From the NCBI RefSeq assembly GCF_051195255.1, contig NZ_JBNJLK010000006.1, forward strand, positions 62,001 to 126,000: a DNA stretch of 64,000 bases, read 5' to 3'. The notes under the pieces were generated by a model that was given only the letters and a program-made list of their open reading frames with translations, ran no database searches and was not told the DNA's origin. Shown here piece after piece: positions 32,511-42,307 of this stretch. Each line of letters opens with the position of its first letter. The stretch's first letter is position 1. Source of the DNA: Falsirhodobacter sp051195255. GTDB taxonomy: Bacteria; Pseudomonadota; Alphaproteobacteria; Rhodobacterales; Rhodobacteraceae. Both the position numbers and the translations under genes were made by a program.

Positions 32511-33497
32511 TCATTCGGTGGCGCGGATTCGTTCGATCAGGTCCTTGGCGTCCGGCGTGGTGACGTATTTTTCGTAGACCGGGGCCATCGCCTCGATGAA
32601 GGCGGTCTTGTCGACGTCCTTGATGATCTCCGCCCCTTCCTCGAGGACGGCGGCTTCGGACGCGGCTTCCTGATCGGCCCAGAGTTGGCGCTGCACCGTG
32701 GCCGAGTTGCGGGCGGCGGTGCGCAGGATCTCCTGATCCTCGGGCGTCAGCTTCTCCCACGAGGATTTGGAGACGGCGACGAGTTCGGGGACCATCAGGT
32801 GCTGGTCGAGGGTGAAGTATTTCGCGACCTCGGCATGGCCCGACGTGTCATAGGAGGGGAAGTTGTTTTCCGCCCCGTCGATGACGCCGGTCTGGATGGA
32901 GGAGTAGACTTCGCCATACGGCATCGGGGTGGCGTTGGCGCCGAGCGCGTCCATCATGTCCACGAAGACGTCGTTCTGCATGACGCGGAACTTCAGGCCC
33001 TTCAGATCCTCGACCGTGCGGATGGGGCGTTCGGAGTTGTAGAAGCTGCGCGCGCCGCCGTCGTAATAGGCCAGCGCGATCAGGTCCTTTTCGGCGAAGG
33101 CTTCGGCAATCTCCTCTCCGATCGGGCCGTCCATGACGCGGTGCATGTGATCTTCGGACTTGAAGAGGTAGGGCATGGAGGTGAGCTGGGTGATCGGGAC
33201 GATGTCGTTGAACGAGCCAAAGGAGGCGCGGACCATGTCGATCACGCCGAACTGGGTTTGTTCGATCGTGTCCTTTTCCTCGCCCAGTTGGGAGGAGGGG
33301 AAGACTTCGATGCAGATGCGGTTGTTCGATTTTTCCCGCACCTCGGCCGCCATCGACTTGACGCCGGCCACGGTCGGGTAGCCGTCGGGATGGGTGTCGG
33401 AGGAGCGGAGCGTGATCTCGCAATCCGCCGCGGCGGATGCGGTGACCCAGGCGGCCGAGATCAGAAGGCCGGCGCAAAGGCGTGTGACATGTTTCAT
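32511..33497 (-). CDS. TRAP transporter solute-binding protein (DctP family)
   Basis: A 328-residue periplasmic receptor. The signal peptide covers about residues 1-23 (MKHVTRLCAGLLISAAWVTA). The DctP domain follows, with the ligand-gripping segment GLKFRVMQNDVFVDMMDALG containing the conserved Arg for a carboxylate, and the GVIDGAENNFPSY motif. The substrate is therefore an organic acid, plausibly a uronate or aldarate given the downstream galactarate genes, but this is inference. ATG 33497 was chosen because the signal peptide starts there. Confidence 0.93.
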   Translation of the reverse strand: MKHVTRLCAGLLISAAWVTASAAADCEITLRSSDTHPDGYPTVAGVKSMAAEVREKSNNRICIEVFPSSQLGEEKDTIEQTQFGVIDMVRASFGSFNDIVPITQLTSMPYLFKSEDHMHRVMDGPIGEEIAEAFAEKDLIALAYYDGGARSFYNSERPIRTVEDLKGLKFRVMQNDVFVDMMDALGANATPMPYGEVYSSIQTGVIDGAENNFPSYDTSGHAEVAKYFTLDQHLMVPELVAVSKSSWEKLTPEDQEILRTAARNSATVQRQLWADQEAASEAAVLEEGAEIIKDVDKTAFIEAMAPVYEKYVTTPDAKDLIERIRATE

Positions 33498-33655
33498 TTG
33501 TTGTTCTCCCCACGTTGTTGACGCGGAGCGTTCGGGCGGAGATCCCCCATGCGTGCGCGGGACCGTCCCGGTGGGGCGGCCGCGGTCGGAAATGGGGGTC
33601 GCTGTCCGTGGCGCCGGGCCGCCTCCCAACGGTCCCGAGTTCGCCATGCTCCTTG

Positions 33656-33690
33656 ATGCGATTAATGTCGCATGTGGGGCGTGACGTCAA
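33656..33690 (-). promoter_or_regulatory. Promoter with overlapping inverted repeat, TRAP operon
   Basis: Reading on the minus strand, TTGACG (33690-33685) is followed after 17 bases by CATTAA (33667-33662). The -10 lies exactly in the loop of the inverted repeat ATGCGA-TTAATG-TCGCAT (33656-33673). A repressor on that repeat would block the promoter. The gap 33498-33727 holds no other gene. Confidence 0.5.
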
Positions 33691-33727
33691 TCGTCGTATA
33701 AATGTTCCAGCTTGCCAGACGAGTTGG

Positions 33728-34075
33728 TCAGAGCGGGCGTTGGAGGTGCCGGCGGATCAGGGCGATGTTGCGCATGTTGGCCTTGAAGTAGATGTCGAAG
33801 ACGCTGCCGAGGATGGGGATGGAGCCGAAGGCGAAGTCGGCGCCGGTGTTCAGGGCCATGCGGGCGAGCGTCGCGCGGGGCAGGCCGAGACGCCAGGCGC
33901 GGTGGATGATGAGCGCCGAGGGGACGGCGGTGGCGAAGTCGCCGAGGCCGGGAATGAGGCCGAGGATGCCGTCCCAGCCGAAGCGGAAGCCGAGGAGGGG
34001 CATCCGGAACTTCGAATCGAGCCGGTGGGCGAGGCGGTCGAGGCGGGCGAGTTCCTGTTCGTGGGTGCGGGGCAT
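33728..34075 (-). CDS. DUF4112 family membrane-associated protein
   Basis: A 115-residue protein matching DUF4112: LDRLAHRLDSKFRMPLLGFRF, then the hydrophobic GILGLIPGLGDFATAVPSAL hairpin and later FGSIPILGSVFDIYFKANMRN. The two Pro/Gly-rich hydrophobic segments suggest membrane association. The function is unknown. It starts at ATG 34075 and is divergent from the phospholipase D gene. Confidence 0.85.
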   Translation of the reverse strand: MPRTHEQELARLDRLAHRLDSKFRMPLLGFRFGWDGILGLIPGLGDFATAVPSALIIHRAWRLGLPRATLARMALNTGADFAFGSIPILGSVFDIYFKANMRNIALIRRHLQRPL

Positions 34076-34193
34076 GTGGTTCTTTCCGTTCGCGTTCCGG
34101 GATCAACCCGCGACAGGGCCGCGCGTTCCGCCGGGGGCGCGGACGGAACCGGGGCGGGGACGGGACGTTGGAACGGATCATCTGGGGGACGGC

Positions 34194-35786
34194 ATGAGAC
34201 GGCGATATCTGGCGACGGCGGCGGTGGCGGTAGGGCTGGTCGCGTTGGGTTTGAAGCGCGCCTCCACCTTGCCGCCGCCGAAGCATGGACGTTCGGTGCC
34301 GCGGCCGCCCGCGGGTGTGGCGACACCGCTGGATCTGGCGGCGCGGAAGGCCGCGCGGCGGCATCCGGGGCGGTCGGGGATCCACATGCTGTCGGACCCG
34401 CATGACGCCTTTGCCGCGCGCATGCTGCTGGTGCGCGAGGCGCAGCGGACGCTGGATCTGCAATACTACATCTGGCACGGCGACCGGACGGGCACGTTGC
34501 TGCTGAACGCGGTTTATGCGGCGGCGCGGCGCGGGGTGCGGGTGCGGATGCTGCTGGACGACAACGGGATCGCCGGGCTGGACCGCATCCTGTCCGGGGT
34601 GAACCGGCATCCCAACATCGAGGTGCGGCTGTTCAACCCCTTCGCGATCCGGTTTCCGAAGGCGCTTGGCTTTGTGTTCGACTTCAAGCGGCTGAACCGG
34701 CGGATGCACAACAAGAGCCTGACGGTGGACGGGGTGACGACCATCGTGGGCGGGCGCAACATCGGCGACGAGTATTTCGGATCGGGCGAGGGCGGACTTT
34801 ACGGCGACATGGACGTGCTGGCCATCGGGCCGGTGGTGGCCGAGGTGGAGAAGGATTTCGAGCGGTACTGGACCTCGGAATCCGCCTATCCTGCGGAGCA
34901 GATCCTGCGGAAGGTGAACGGCCGGACGATACGCAAGCTGCGGCGGGCGGCGGTGAAGGTGGAGCGGGATCCGGCCTCGGCCGCGTTCATGCGGCGCATC
35001 CGGGATCTGCCGATCGTTCGGGAACTGGTGGACGGGACGCTGGCGCTGGAATGGGCGCCCGTGCGGCTTTTGAGCGACGATCCCGCCAAGGCGCTGGACC
35101 GGGTGCGGCCGGAAGGGTTGCTGGCGGGGCGGCTGGAAAAGGCGATCGGGCGGCCGCGGCGGAAGTTGGGGATCATCACCGGCTATTTCGTGCCAGGGCC
35201 GCAGGGCGCGCGCTGGCTGGCGGCGCTGGCGCGGCACGGGGTGGAGGTGTCGGTGCTGACCAACGGCTACGAGGCGGGGGACGTGTCACTGGTGCATGCG
35301 GGGTATGCGCCCTCTCGGCGCACCATGCTGGAAGGGGGGGTGCGGCTGTTCGAGTTGCGGGCGGGCGCGGCGCGGACGATGAACCCGCGCGACGGGGTGC
35401 GGGTGGGGGTTGGCAGCCGGTTGCGGGGGACCGGCACGGGATCGACCGCCGCGCTGCGGTCGGGGGTGACGACGTTGCACGCCAAGACCTTCACCGTGGA
35501 TGACCGCAAGCTGTTCATCGGATCGTTCAACCTGGACCCGCGATCCTGGCAGCTGAACACCGAGATGGGGTTCGTGATCGAGAGTCCGCGTCTGGCGCGC
35601 AAGGTGGCGGAGGTGTTCGGCCACCATGTGCCGCTGCACGCCTATGAGCTGCGTCTTGGCAAGGAGATTGAGTGGATCGAGCGCGGCGCCTCGGTCGAGG
35701 TGCACCGGCGGGAGCCGGGGATGTCGCGGGTGACGGCGGCGGTCATGGGCGTTCTGCGGTTCCTGCCGATCCGGTGGATGCTGTAG
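34194..35786 (+). CDS. Phospholipase D family protein (ClsC/YmdC-like)
   Basis: A 530-residue PLD-superfamily enzyme with one N-terminal membrane anchor (about residues 5-22). Two HKD motifs are present: HNKSLTVDG (about residue 180), with GGRNIGDEYF after it, and HAKTFTVDD (about 430), with IGSFNLDPRSW after it. The layout is that of cardiolipin synthase C-type proteins. GGGGGAC precedes ATG 34194. It is only distantly related to the PLD protein at 17745-19199, so the two are not recent duplicates. Confidence 0.9.
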   Translation: MRRRYLATAAVAVGLVALGLKRASTLPPPKHGRSVPRPPAGVATPLDLAARKAARRHPGRSGIHMLSDPHDAFAARMLLVREAQRTLDLQYYIWHGDRTGTLLLNAVYAAARRGVRVRMLLDDNGIAGLDRILSGVNRHPNIEVRLFNPFAIRFPKALGFVFDFKRLNRRMHNKSLTVDGVTTIVGGRNIGDEYFGSGEGGLYGDMDVLAIGPVVAEVEKDFERYWTSESAYPAEQILRKVNGRTIRKLRRAAVKVERDPASAAFMRRIRDLPIVRELVDGTLALEWAPVRLLSDDPAKALDRVRPEGLLAGRLEKAIGRPRRKLGIITGYFVPGPQGARWLAALARHGVEVSVLTNGYEAGDVSLVHAGYAPSRRTMLEGGVRLFELRAGAARTMNPRDGVRVGVGSRLRGTGTGSTAALRSGVTTLHAKTFTVDDRKLFIGSFNLDPRSWQLNTEMGFVIESPRLARKVAEVFGHHVPLHAYELRLGKEIEWIERGASVEVHRREPGMSRVTAAVMGVLRFLPIRWML

Positions 35787-35853
35787 GGCGAAAAAAGCCG
35801 GGAACCAAATGGTCGGCCGGTGGTTGTGTGGGCTGTTGAAGGCAGGAATGACC

Positions 35854-36093
35854 ATGAACCTCTGGACCCGACCGATCGTATTCGATGACGCGCCGCGCGA
35901 CCTGTCCGGTGTGTATTCCCGTACCGAAGACGCGTTGAACGCCTTGTCCCGCTGGCCGAGCACGATGGGACGGGAGTATCGTTCCGCGAAGGCCGCCTGC
36001 GAGGCGGCGATTGCCGGGCGCGGGTCCCATGCGGCGGCGCGTCAGGCGTTCCTGTATGCCGCCGACGAGATCGGGATGTTCGCCCGCGTCTGA
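35854..36093 (+). CDS. DUF982 family small protein
   Basis: A 79-residue protein with the DUF982 pattern: a W-x-x-P start, then an ALNALSRWPSTMGREYRSAK core, then the AAR.AFLYAADEIG end. The family is frequent in Rhizobiales and Rhodobacteraceae and has no known function. ATG 35854 is preferred to ATG 35848 because AGGA then lies 6 bases upstream. A clear terminator follows the gene. Confidence 0.82.
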   Translation: MNLWTRPIVFDDAPRDLSGVYSRTEDALNALSRWPSTMGREYRSAKAACEAAIAGRGSHAAARQAFLYAADEIGMFARV

Positions 36094-36116
36094 GATTTCG
36101 GAGATACCGTTCCTGT

Positions 36117-36147
36117 GGCCCCGTCGGATGTTCCGCCGGGGCTTTTT
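36117..36147 (+). terminator. Rho-independent terminator after the DUF982 gene
   Basis: Arms GCCCCG (36118-36123) and CGGGGC (36137-36142) are followed directly by TTTTT (36143-36147). This is the best-formed intrinsic terminator in the window. Confidence 0.75.
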
Positions 36148-36194
36148 GCTGTTCGCTTGGAGTTTCGGTTGTGGGGAACTGTTGGAAAAAAGCG

Positions 36195-36224
36195 TTGACT
36201 CCGATCCCACATGTATAACAAATG
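36195..36224 (+). promoter_or_regulatory. Promoter and operator candidate of the dipeptide-type ABC operon
   Basis: TTGACT (36195-36200) is followed 17 bases later by ACAAAT, in an AT-rich stretch that contains GTATAACAAATG (36213-36224). The same 12-mer with two changes (GTATATCACATG) lies upstream of the first GntR gene (complement of 44216-44227), hinting at shared control. Confidence 0.4.
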
Positions 36225-36282
36225 AGGTCATGCTGTCGGACATCCCGTGAGGGGCGGGTGTGTCATCAGCCCGGAGGATCTT

Positions 36283-37881
36283 ATGACGTATCATGCGCGC
36301 CTGCGCCTGACGGTGGCCGCCTTTGCCTTGGCTGCGGCCCCTGCGATGGCGGACACGCCCGACAACCAGCTGGTCGTGGGGTTTTCCATGACCAACATCC
36401 TGACATTGGACCCGGCCGCGATCACCGGCAAGGAGACCGTGCAGGTTCTGGCCAACGTGTATGACGGGTTGGTCCAGTTGGACCCCGTCAACCGGTCCGA
36501 GGTGCAGCCCGATCTGGCCGAAAGCTGGGATGTGGCGGAGGACGGCATGTCCATCACCTTCCATCTGCGCGAGGCCGAGTTCGCGTCGGGCAATCCGGTG
36601 CGGGCGGAGGATGTGGTCTGGTCGTTCAAGCGGCTGCTGACGCTGAACCTGGCGCAGGCGTCGTTCCTGAAGACCTATGGCTTTACCGCGGAGGGTGCGG
36701 ATGCGGCCTTTGCGGCACCGGACGAGCGGACGGTGGTGGTGACGCTGCCGCAGAAGGTGAACCCGCAGCTGATCATCGCCACGCTGGGCATCGTGGGGCC
36801 GGGATCGGTTCTGGATTCGGTGGAGGTGATGGAGCACGAGGAGAACGGCGATCTGGGCGCGGCGTGGCTGGCGCAGCAATCGGCGGGATCGGCGGCCTTC
36901 GTGTTGCAGCAGTGGCAATCCAACAACCTTGTGCTGCTGGCCCAGAACGAGAATTTCTGGGGCGAAGCGCCCGCGATGCGCCGCATCATCTGGCGCCATA
37001 TCCCGGAATCGCAAAGCCAGCGGTTGCAGCTGGAGCGGCACGATCTGGACATCGCGTTCCAGCTGGCGCCCGCGGACCTTGCGGCCTTGCAGAATGCCGA
37101 AGGGGTGAAGATCCAGACGACGCCTTCGGCCGGGTTCTATTACCTTGCCATGTCGATGGCGGATGAGCGGTTCCAGAACCCCAAGGTGCGCGAGGCGATG
37201 CGCTACCTCATCGACTACAAGGGTTTGAACGAGGCGATCCTGCCCTTCTATGGCACGGAGCATCAGCGCCCCATCTCGGGCGGGTTCTTCGGGTTGCTGG
37301 ACGATCCGGGATACACGTTCGACCCCGAGAAGGCCAAGGCGCTGCTGGCCGAGGCCGGCTATCCCGACGGGATGGACGTGACGCTGCGCGCGTTGTCGGA
37401 TGACCCCTTCCTGAACCTTGCGACCGCGATGCAGGCGACGCTGGCGCAGGGCGGCATCCGGGCCGAGGTGATTACCGGCTCGGGCGACCAGATCTATGGC
37501 GCGATGCGCGAGCGGAAGTTCGAGATGCTGGTGGGCCGTGGCGGCGGCGGGCAGTTGCCGGACCCCGACAGCAACATGCGGGCGCTGATCTACAACCCCG
37601 ACAACTCGGCCGAGGCGCGGCTGACGAACTTCCAGGGGTGGCGCACGAGCTTCTACGACGAGGGGCTGAACCGCCTGATCGACGCGGCCGCGTCGGAGGT
37701 GGACGTGGAGAAGCGGCGGCAGATGTATGCCGACATCCAGAACCGGATCGACGCGGTCGTCCCGCCGATCCTGCCGTTCTCGGAGGTCGTGACCTCGGCC
37801 GGGTATCGGGACGACCTGGACGGGTTCGTGGTGAACCCGTCCTGGTCCACCGACCTGTCCACGGTTTCGAAGAACCGCTGA
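36283..37881 (+). CDS. ABC transporter substrate-binding protein (family 5, dipeptide/oligosaccharide type)
   Basis: A 532-residue periplasmic receptor with a signal peptide (about residues 1-23, MTYHARLRLTVAAFALAAAP). The family 5 pattern is seen in the LDPAAITGKETVQVLANVYDGL opening, LAESWDVAEDGMSITFHLRE and VREAMRYLIDYKGLNE. Such receptors take peptides, nickel or oligosaccharides. Placement before acid-sugar genes suggests a sugar-derived ligand here, by inference only. GGAGG precedes ATG 36283. It is the first gene of a five-gene operon plus hydrolase. Confidence 0.93.
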   Translation: MTYHARLRLTVAAFALAAAPAMADTPDNQLVVGFSMTNILTLDPAAITGKETVQVLANVYDGLVQLDPVNRSEVQPDLAESWDVAEDGMSITFHLREAEFASGNPVRAEDVVWSFKRLLTLNLAQASFLKTYGFTAEGADAAFAAPDERTVVVTLPQKVNPQLIIATLGIVGPGSVLDSVEVMEHEENGDLGAAWLAQQSAGSAAFVLQQWQSNNLVLLAQNENFWGEAPAMRRIIWRHIPESQSQRLQLERHDLDIAFQLAPADLAALQNAEGVKIQTTPSAGFYYLAMSMADERFQNPKVREAMRYLIDYKGLNEAILPFYGTEHQRPISGGFFGLLDDPGYTFDPEKAKALLAEAGYPDGMDVTLRALSDDPFLNLATAMQATLAQGGIRAEVITGSGDQIYGAMRERKFEMLVGRGGGGQLPDPDSNMRALIYNPDNSAEARLTNFQGWRTSFYDEGLNRLIDAAASEVDVEKRRQMYADIQNRIDAVVPPILPFSEVVTSAGYRDDLDGFVVNPSWSTDLSTVSKNR

Positions 37882-37897
37882 ACCGGGGGAGGTTCCG

Positions 37898-38917
37898 ATG
37901 TTGAAACAGTCCAGAACCCGCGGCTTTGCCCGGCAGGTCGGCACCATCGCCGTCACGCTGGTGGGGCTGTTGATCCTGACCTTCGTGATCGGGCGGATGA
38001 TGCCGGCCGATCCGGTGCGCGCCATCGTGGGCGAGGAAGCGACGCAGGACACCTATATGCAGGTGTATCAGGAGCTGGGGTTGGACCGGCCGTTGCCGGT
38101 GCAGTTCGTGATGTATCTGCGGGACGTTGTGACGGGGGATTTCGGAACCTCCATCCGCACCGGGCAGCCGGTGATCCACGACATCGCGGCGGTGATGCCC
38201 GCGACGCTGGAGCTGGCGACGCTGGCGATCCTGATCGGAGCGACACTGGGGATCACCATGGGCGTGATCGCGGCGGTGAAGAAGGACCAGTGGCCGGACC
38301 AGCTGATCCGCGTGATCAGCCTTGCGGGCCATTCGATGCCGATCTTCTGGACGGGGATGATCGCGTTGCTGATCTTCTATGCCTGGCTGGGCTGGGTCGG
38401 CGGGGGTGGCCGGATCGACGACTACTTCATCGGGCTGGTGCCGGAGGTGACGCATTTCATCCTGATCGACGCGGCGCTGGCCGGGGAGTGGGAGGTGTTC
38501 TGGAGCGCGCTGAACCACATGATCCTGCCCGCGAGCCTGCTGGGATATTCGTCGAGCGCGTATATCACGCGGATGACGCGCAGCTTCATGCTGGACCAGA
38601 TCAACCAGGAATACGTGACCACGGCGCGGGTGAAGGGGCTGTCGGTGCGGCAGACGATCTGGCGGCACGCGTTCCTGAACATCCGCGTGCAGCTGGTGAC
38701 GATCGTGGCGCTGGCCTATGGCGCGCTGCTGGAAGGGGCCGTGCTGATCGAAACGGTGTTTTCCTGGCCGGGCTTCGGGCAGTACCTGACGTCGAACCTG
38801 ATGATCGGGGACATGAACGCGGTGATGACCTGCGTGCTGCTGGTGGGCGTGATCTTCATCGCGCTGAACCTGCTGTCGGACGTGCTGTACCGCGTCTTTG
38901 ATCCGAGGACGCGCTGA
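37898..38917 (+). CDS. ABC transporter permease, DppB type
   Basis: A 339-residue inner-membrane permease with six helices. Family motifs include GLDRPLPVQFVMYLRDVVTGDFGTS near the N-terminus, the EAA-type loop YVTTARVKGLSVRQTIWRHA and ETVFSWPGFGQYL. It is the first permease of the importer. Its stop overlaps the next start (TGATG). Confidence 0.94.
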   Translation: MLKQSRTRGFARQVGTIAVTLVGLLILTFVIGRMMPADPVRAIVGEEATQDTYMQVYQELGLDRPLPVQFVMYLRDVVTGDFGTSIRTGQPVIHDIAAVMPATLELATLAILIGATLGITMGVIAAVKKDQWPDQLIRVISLAGHSMPIFWTGMIALLIFYAWLGWVGGGGRIDDYFIGLVPEVTHFILIDAALAGEWEVFWSALNHMILPASLLGYSSSAYITRMTRSFMLDQINQEYVTTARVKGLSVRQTIWRHAFLNIRVQLVTIVALAYGALLEGAVLIETVFSWPGFGQYLTSNLMIGDMNAVMTCVLLVGVIFIALNLLSDVLYRVFDPRTR

Positions 38918-39807
38918 TGCAGGACGTGTTGAAGAAAGGCCGTACCATGACCGTTCCGGGATTGGCCCCTTTGGGGCGGATATTGCGGTTTCTGATGCGT
39001 CAGCCCACCTCGGCCTTCGGGCTGGGGGTGATCGGGCTGCTGATCTTCGGCGCGGTGTTCGCGCCGTGGCTGGCGACGCATGATCCTTATGCGCAGGACC
39101 TGACGAACATTCTGGCGGCGCCGGGGGGCGGGCACTGGTTCGGCACGGACGAGCTGGGCCGCGACATCTGGAGCCGGCTGGTCTGGGGCACGCGCATCAC
39201 GCTGACCATCATCGCGCTGGTGACGGTGGTGGTGGGGCCGATCGGGTTGGCCGTGGGCACCATCGCCGGGTATTACGGCGGGGCGGTGGACACGGTGATG
39301 ATGCGGATCACGGACATCTTCTTGTCCTTCCCCTCGCTGATCCTGTCGCTGGCTTTCGTGGCGGCTTTGGGGCCAAGCCTGTCGAACGCGATCATCGCGA
39401 TCGCCCTGACCTCGTGGCCGCCGATCGCGCGGCTGGCGCGGGCCGAGACGCTGACCTTCCGGGCGGAGGACTACGTGTCGGCCGCGCGGTTGCAGGGGGC
39501 GTCGGACGCGCGGATCATCCTGAAATCCATCGTGCCGATGTGCCTGCCTTCGGTGCTGATCCGGCTGACGCTGAACATGGCGACGGTGATTTTGACGGCG
39601 GCGGGGCTTGGGTTCCTGGGGTTGGGGGCGCAGCCGCCCTTGCCCGAATGGGGCGCGATGATCGCCACGGGCCGGCGCTACATGATCGACAGCTGGTGGC
39701 TGGTGACCTTCCCGGGCATCGCGATCCTGTGCGTGAGCCTGGCCTTCAACCTTGTGGGCGACGGGCTGCGCGACGCGCTGGACCCCAAGCAGATGAACCG
39801 GAGGTGA
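38917..39807 (+). CDS. ABC transporter permease, DppC type
   Basis: A 296-residue permease, partner of DppB. It has a short cytoplasmic N-terminus, the HWFGTDELGRDIWSRLVWGTR signature (about residue 70), the EAA loop YVSAARLQGASDARI and the C-terminal FNLVGDGLRDALDPK. It overlaps the preceding stop by one base, supporting translational coupling. Confidence 0.94.
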   Translation: MQDVLKKGRTMTVPGLAPLGRILRFLMRQPTSAFGLGVIGLLIFGAVFAPWLATHDPYAQDLTNILAAPGGGHWFGTDELGRDIWSRLVWGTRITLTIIALVTVVVGPIGLAVGTIAGYYGGAVDTVMMRITDIFLSFPSLILSLAFVAALGPSLSNAIIAIALTSWPPIARLARAETLTFRAEDYVSAARLQGASDARIILKSIVPMCLPSVLIRLTLNMATVILTAAGLGFLGLGAQPPLPEWGAMIATGRRYMIDSWWLVTFPGIAILCVSLAFNLVGDGLRDALDPKQMNRR

Positions 39808-39808
39808 C

Positions 39809-40641
39809 ATGGATACGATCCTTGATATCCAGAACCTGAGCGTGGCCTATCGCGGATCGCCCGCGCCGGCCGTGCGGGGCGCGTCCTTCACGCTGGGTCG
39901 GGAACGGCTGGGCATCGTGGGGGAAAGCGGGTCGGGCAAGTCCACCTTGGGGCGGGCGCTGCTGAAGCTGCTGCCGACGGCGGACATCACGGCCGACCGG
40001 ATGCGGTTTCGGGACGTGGACCTGCTGGCGACGCCGGAAAAGCGGATGCTGGGCATACGGGGCAAGCGGATTTCGATGATCCTGCAGGACCCGAAGTTCA
40101 GTTTGAACCCGATCCGGCGCGTGGGCGACCAGGTGGCCGAGGCGTGGCGGGTGCACGTGAAATGTTCGAAGGCGGAGGCGAAGGAGAAGGCGCTGGCGAT
40201 GCTGCGGTCCGTGGCGATCCGGGATGTGGAGCGGGTGTATGAGCTTTATCCGCATCAGGTCTCGGGTGGGATGGGGCAGCGGATCATGATCGCCATGATG
40301 CTGCTGACCGAGCCGGAGCTGGTGATCGCGGACGAGCCGACGAGTGCGCTGGACGTGACGGTGCGGATGCAGGTGCTGTCCATCCTGGACGGGTTGGTGC
40401 GGGACCGGGGCATCGGGCTGATTGTCATCAGCCACGATTTGAACCTTGTGCGGAATTTCTGCGACCGGGTGCTGATCATGTATGCCGGGCGGATCGTGGA
40501 AAGCCTGAAGGCGAGCGAGCTGGACAAGGCGCAGCATCCTTATACCCGGGGGTTGCTGGCGGCGCAGCCGCGTATCGGGGGGCCGCGTCAGCCGTTGCCG
40601 GTGTTGCAGCGCCGTCCCGAATGGGCCGAGGAGAGCCGCGC

Positions 40642-40645
<4 letters not shown>
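39809..40645 (+). CDS. ABC transporter ATP-binding protein, DppD type
   Basis: A 278-residue ATPase. Walker A is GESGSGKSTLGRALLK, the signature is VSGGMGQRIMIAMML, and Walker B is LVIADEPTSALDVTV. It is shorter than usual DppD (about 320), since the C-terminal iron-sulfur-type extension is reduced to the HPYTRGLLAAQPRI segment. It works with the DppF-type ATPase downstream, whose start overlaps its stop (ATGA). Confidence 0.93.
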
Positions 40646-41380
<735 letters not shown>

Positions 41381-41397
<17 letters not shown>

Positions 41398-42307
41398 CTG
41401 GCCGGAGGATTGGCGGCGGCGTCTGGAGGCGCCGCTGCCGTTGCGGTTCGGCGTGCCGGGGTGGCGGGAGCGTATCCGGCAGGCTTGGGATGCGGCCTTG
41501 CCGCCGCCCGACCCCGTGACGGGGTTTGCGGGCGGCGTTTTGCGTTTTGCCAGCGGCAAGGGGGCGGAGGGCGTGGTGCTGGTGCCGGAGCGGGTCACCG
41601 GCTGCGCCGTGCTGATGTTTCACGATCATGGCGGGCGGTTCGATCTGGGCTGGCGCAAGCTGACCGAGGATCCGCAGGGATTTTATGGAGGGCCGCCGGC
41701 GCAGCGGCTGGTGGCGGCGGGGCATCCGGTGTTCTGCTTTGATGCGCTCGGCTGGGGATCGCGGGGGTTGCCGGGGGATCAGCAGGCACAGGCGTGCATG
41801 GCGTTGGGAATGGGAACCTCCTTGGCCGGGTTGGTGGCGGGGGAGGATCGGGACATTGCCGCTTGGGCCGCCGGGCGGCCGGAGGCGGCGCGGGGGCTGG
41901 CCGTGTGGGGCTTTTCCTTTGGCGGGTTCCGGGCGTGGCAGTGTCTGGCCACGTGCGACGCGGTGGATGCGGCGGTGGCGCTGTCCTGGATGGCGCGGCG
42001 GCGGGACTTGCTGCGTTTGGGCGCGCCGGTGGTGCAGGGGCAGGCGGCGTTCTGGATGCTGCACCCGTCATTGACCGGGTTGGCGGATCTGCCGGATCTG
42101 GCGGCAGTGGCGGCGCCGAAGCCGTTGTTCCTGCGGTCGGGGGATGCGGACCGGCATCTGCCGCTGGCGGCGGTGGAGCCGGCGTTCGAGGATTTGCGGC
42201 GCATCTGGCCTGTTGATGCGGCGATCTTCGAAGGCGGGCATGTCTGCCCGCCGGCGGTTCAGGAGGAGGCGATCGCCTTCCTTAATGCACGCGGTTGTTC
42301 TCGATGA
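41381..42307 (+). CDS. Alpha/beta hydrolase (acetyl-esterase or dienelactone-hydrolase-like)
   Basis: A 308-residue single-domain hydrolase. The nucleophile elbow is GFSFGG (about residue 165), the oxyanion side is FHDHGGRFDLGW, and the likely catalytic Asp and His are in LRSGDADRHLP and FEGGHVCPP. Overlap with the DppF-type gene indicates one operon, so it likely de-esterifies or otherwise processes the imported compound. Its 3' end overlaps the convergent dehydratase gene by 26 bases. Confidence 0.8.

Noticed and set aside
17745..35786. The two phospholipase D-like genes as a duplicated pair
   Set aside because: They share only the HKD motifs; spacing and flanking sequence differ too much for a recent duplication.
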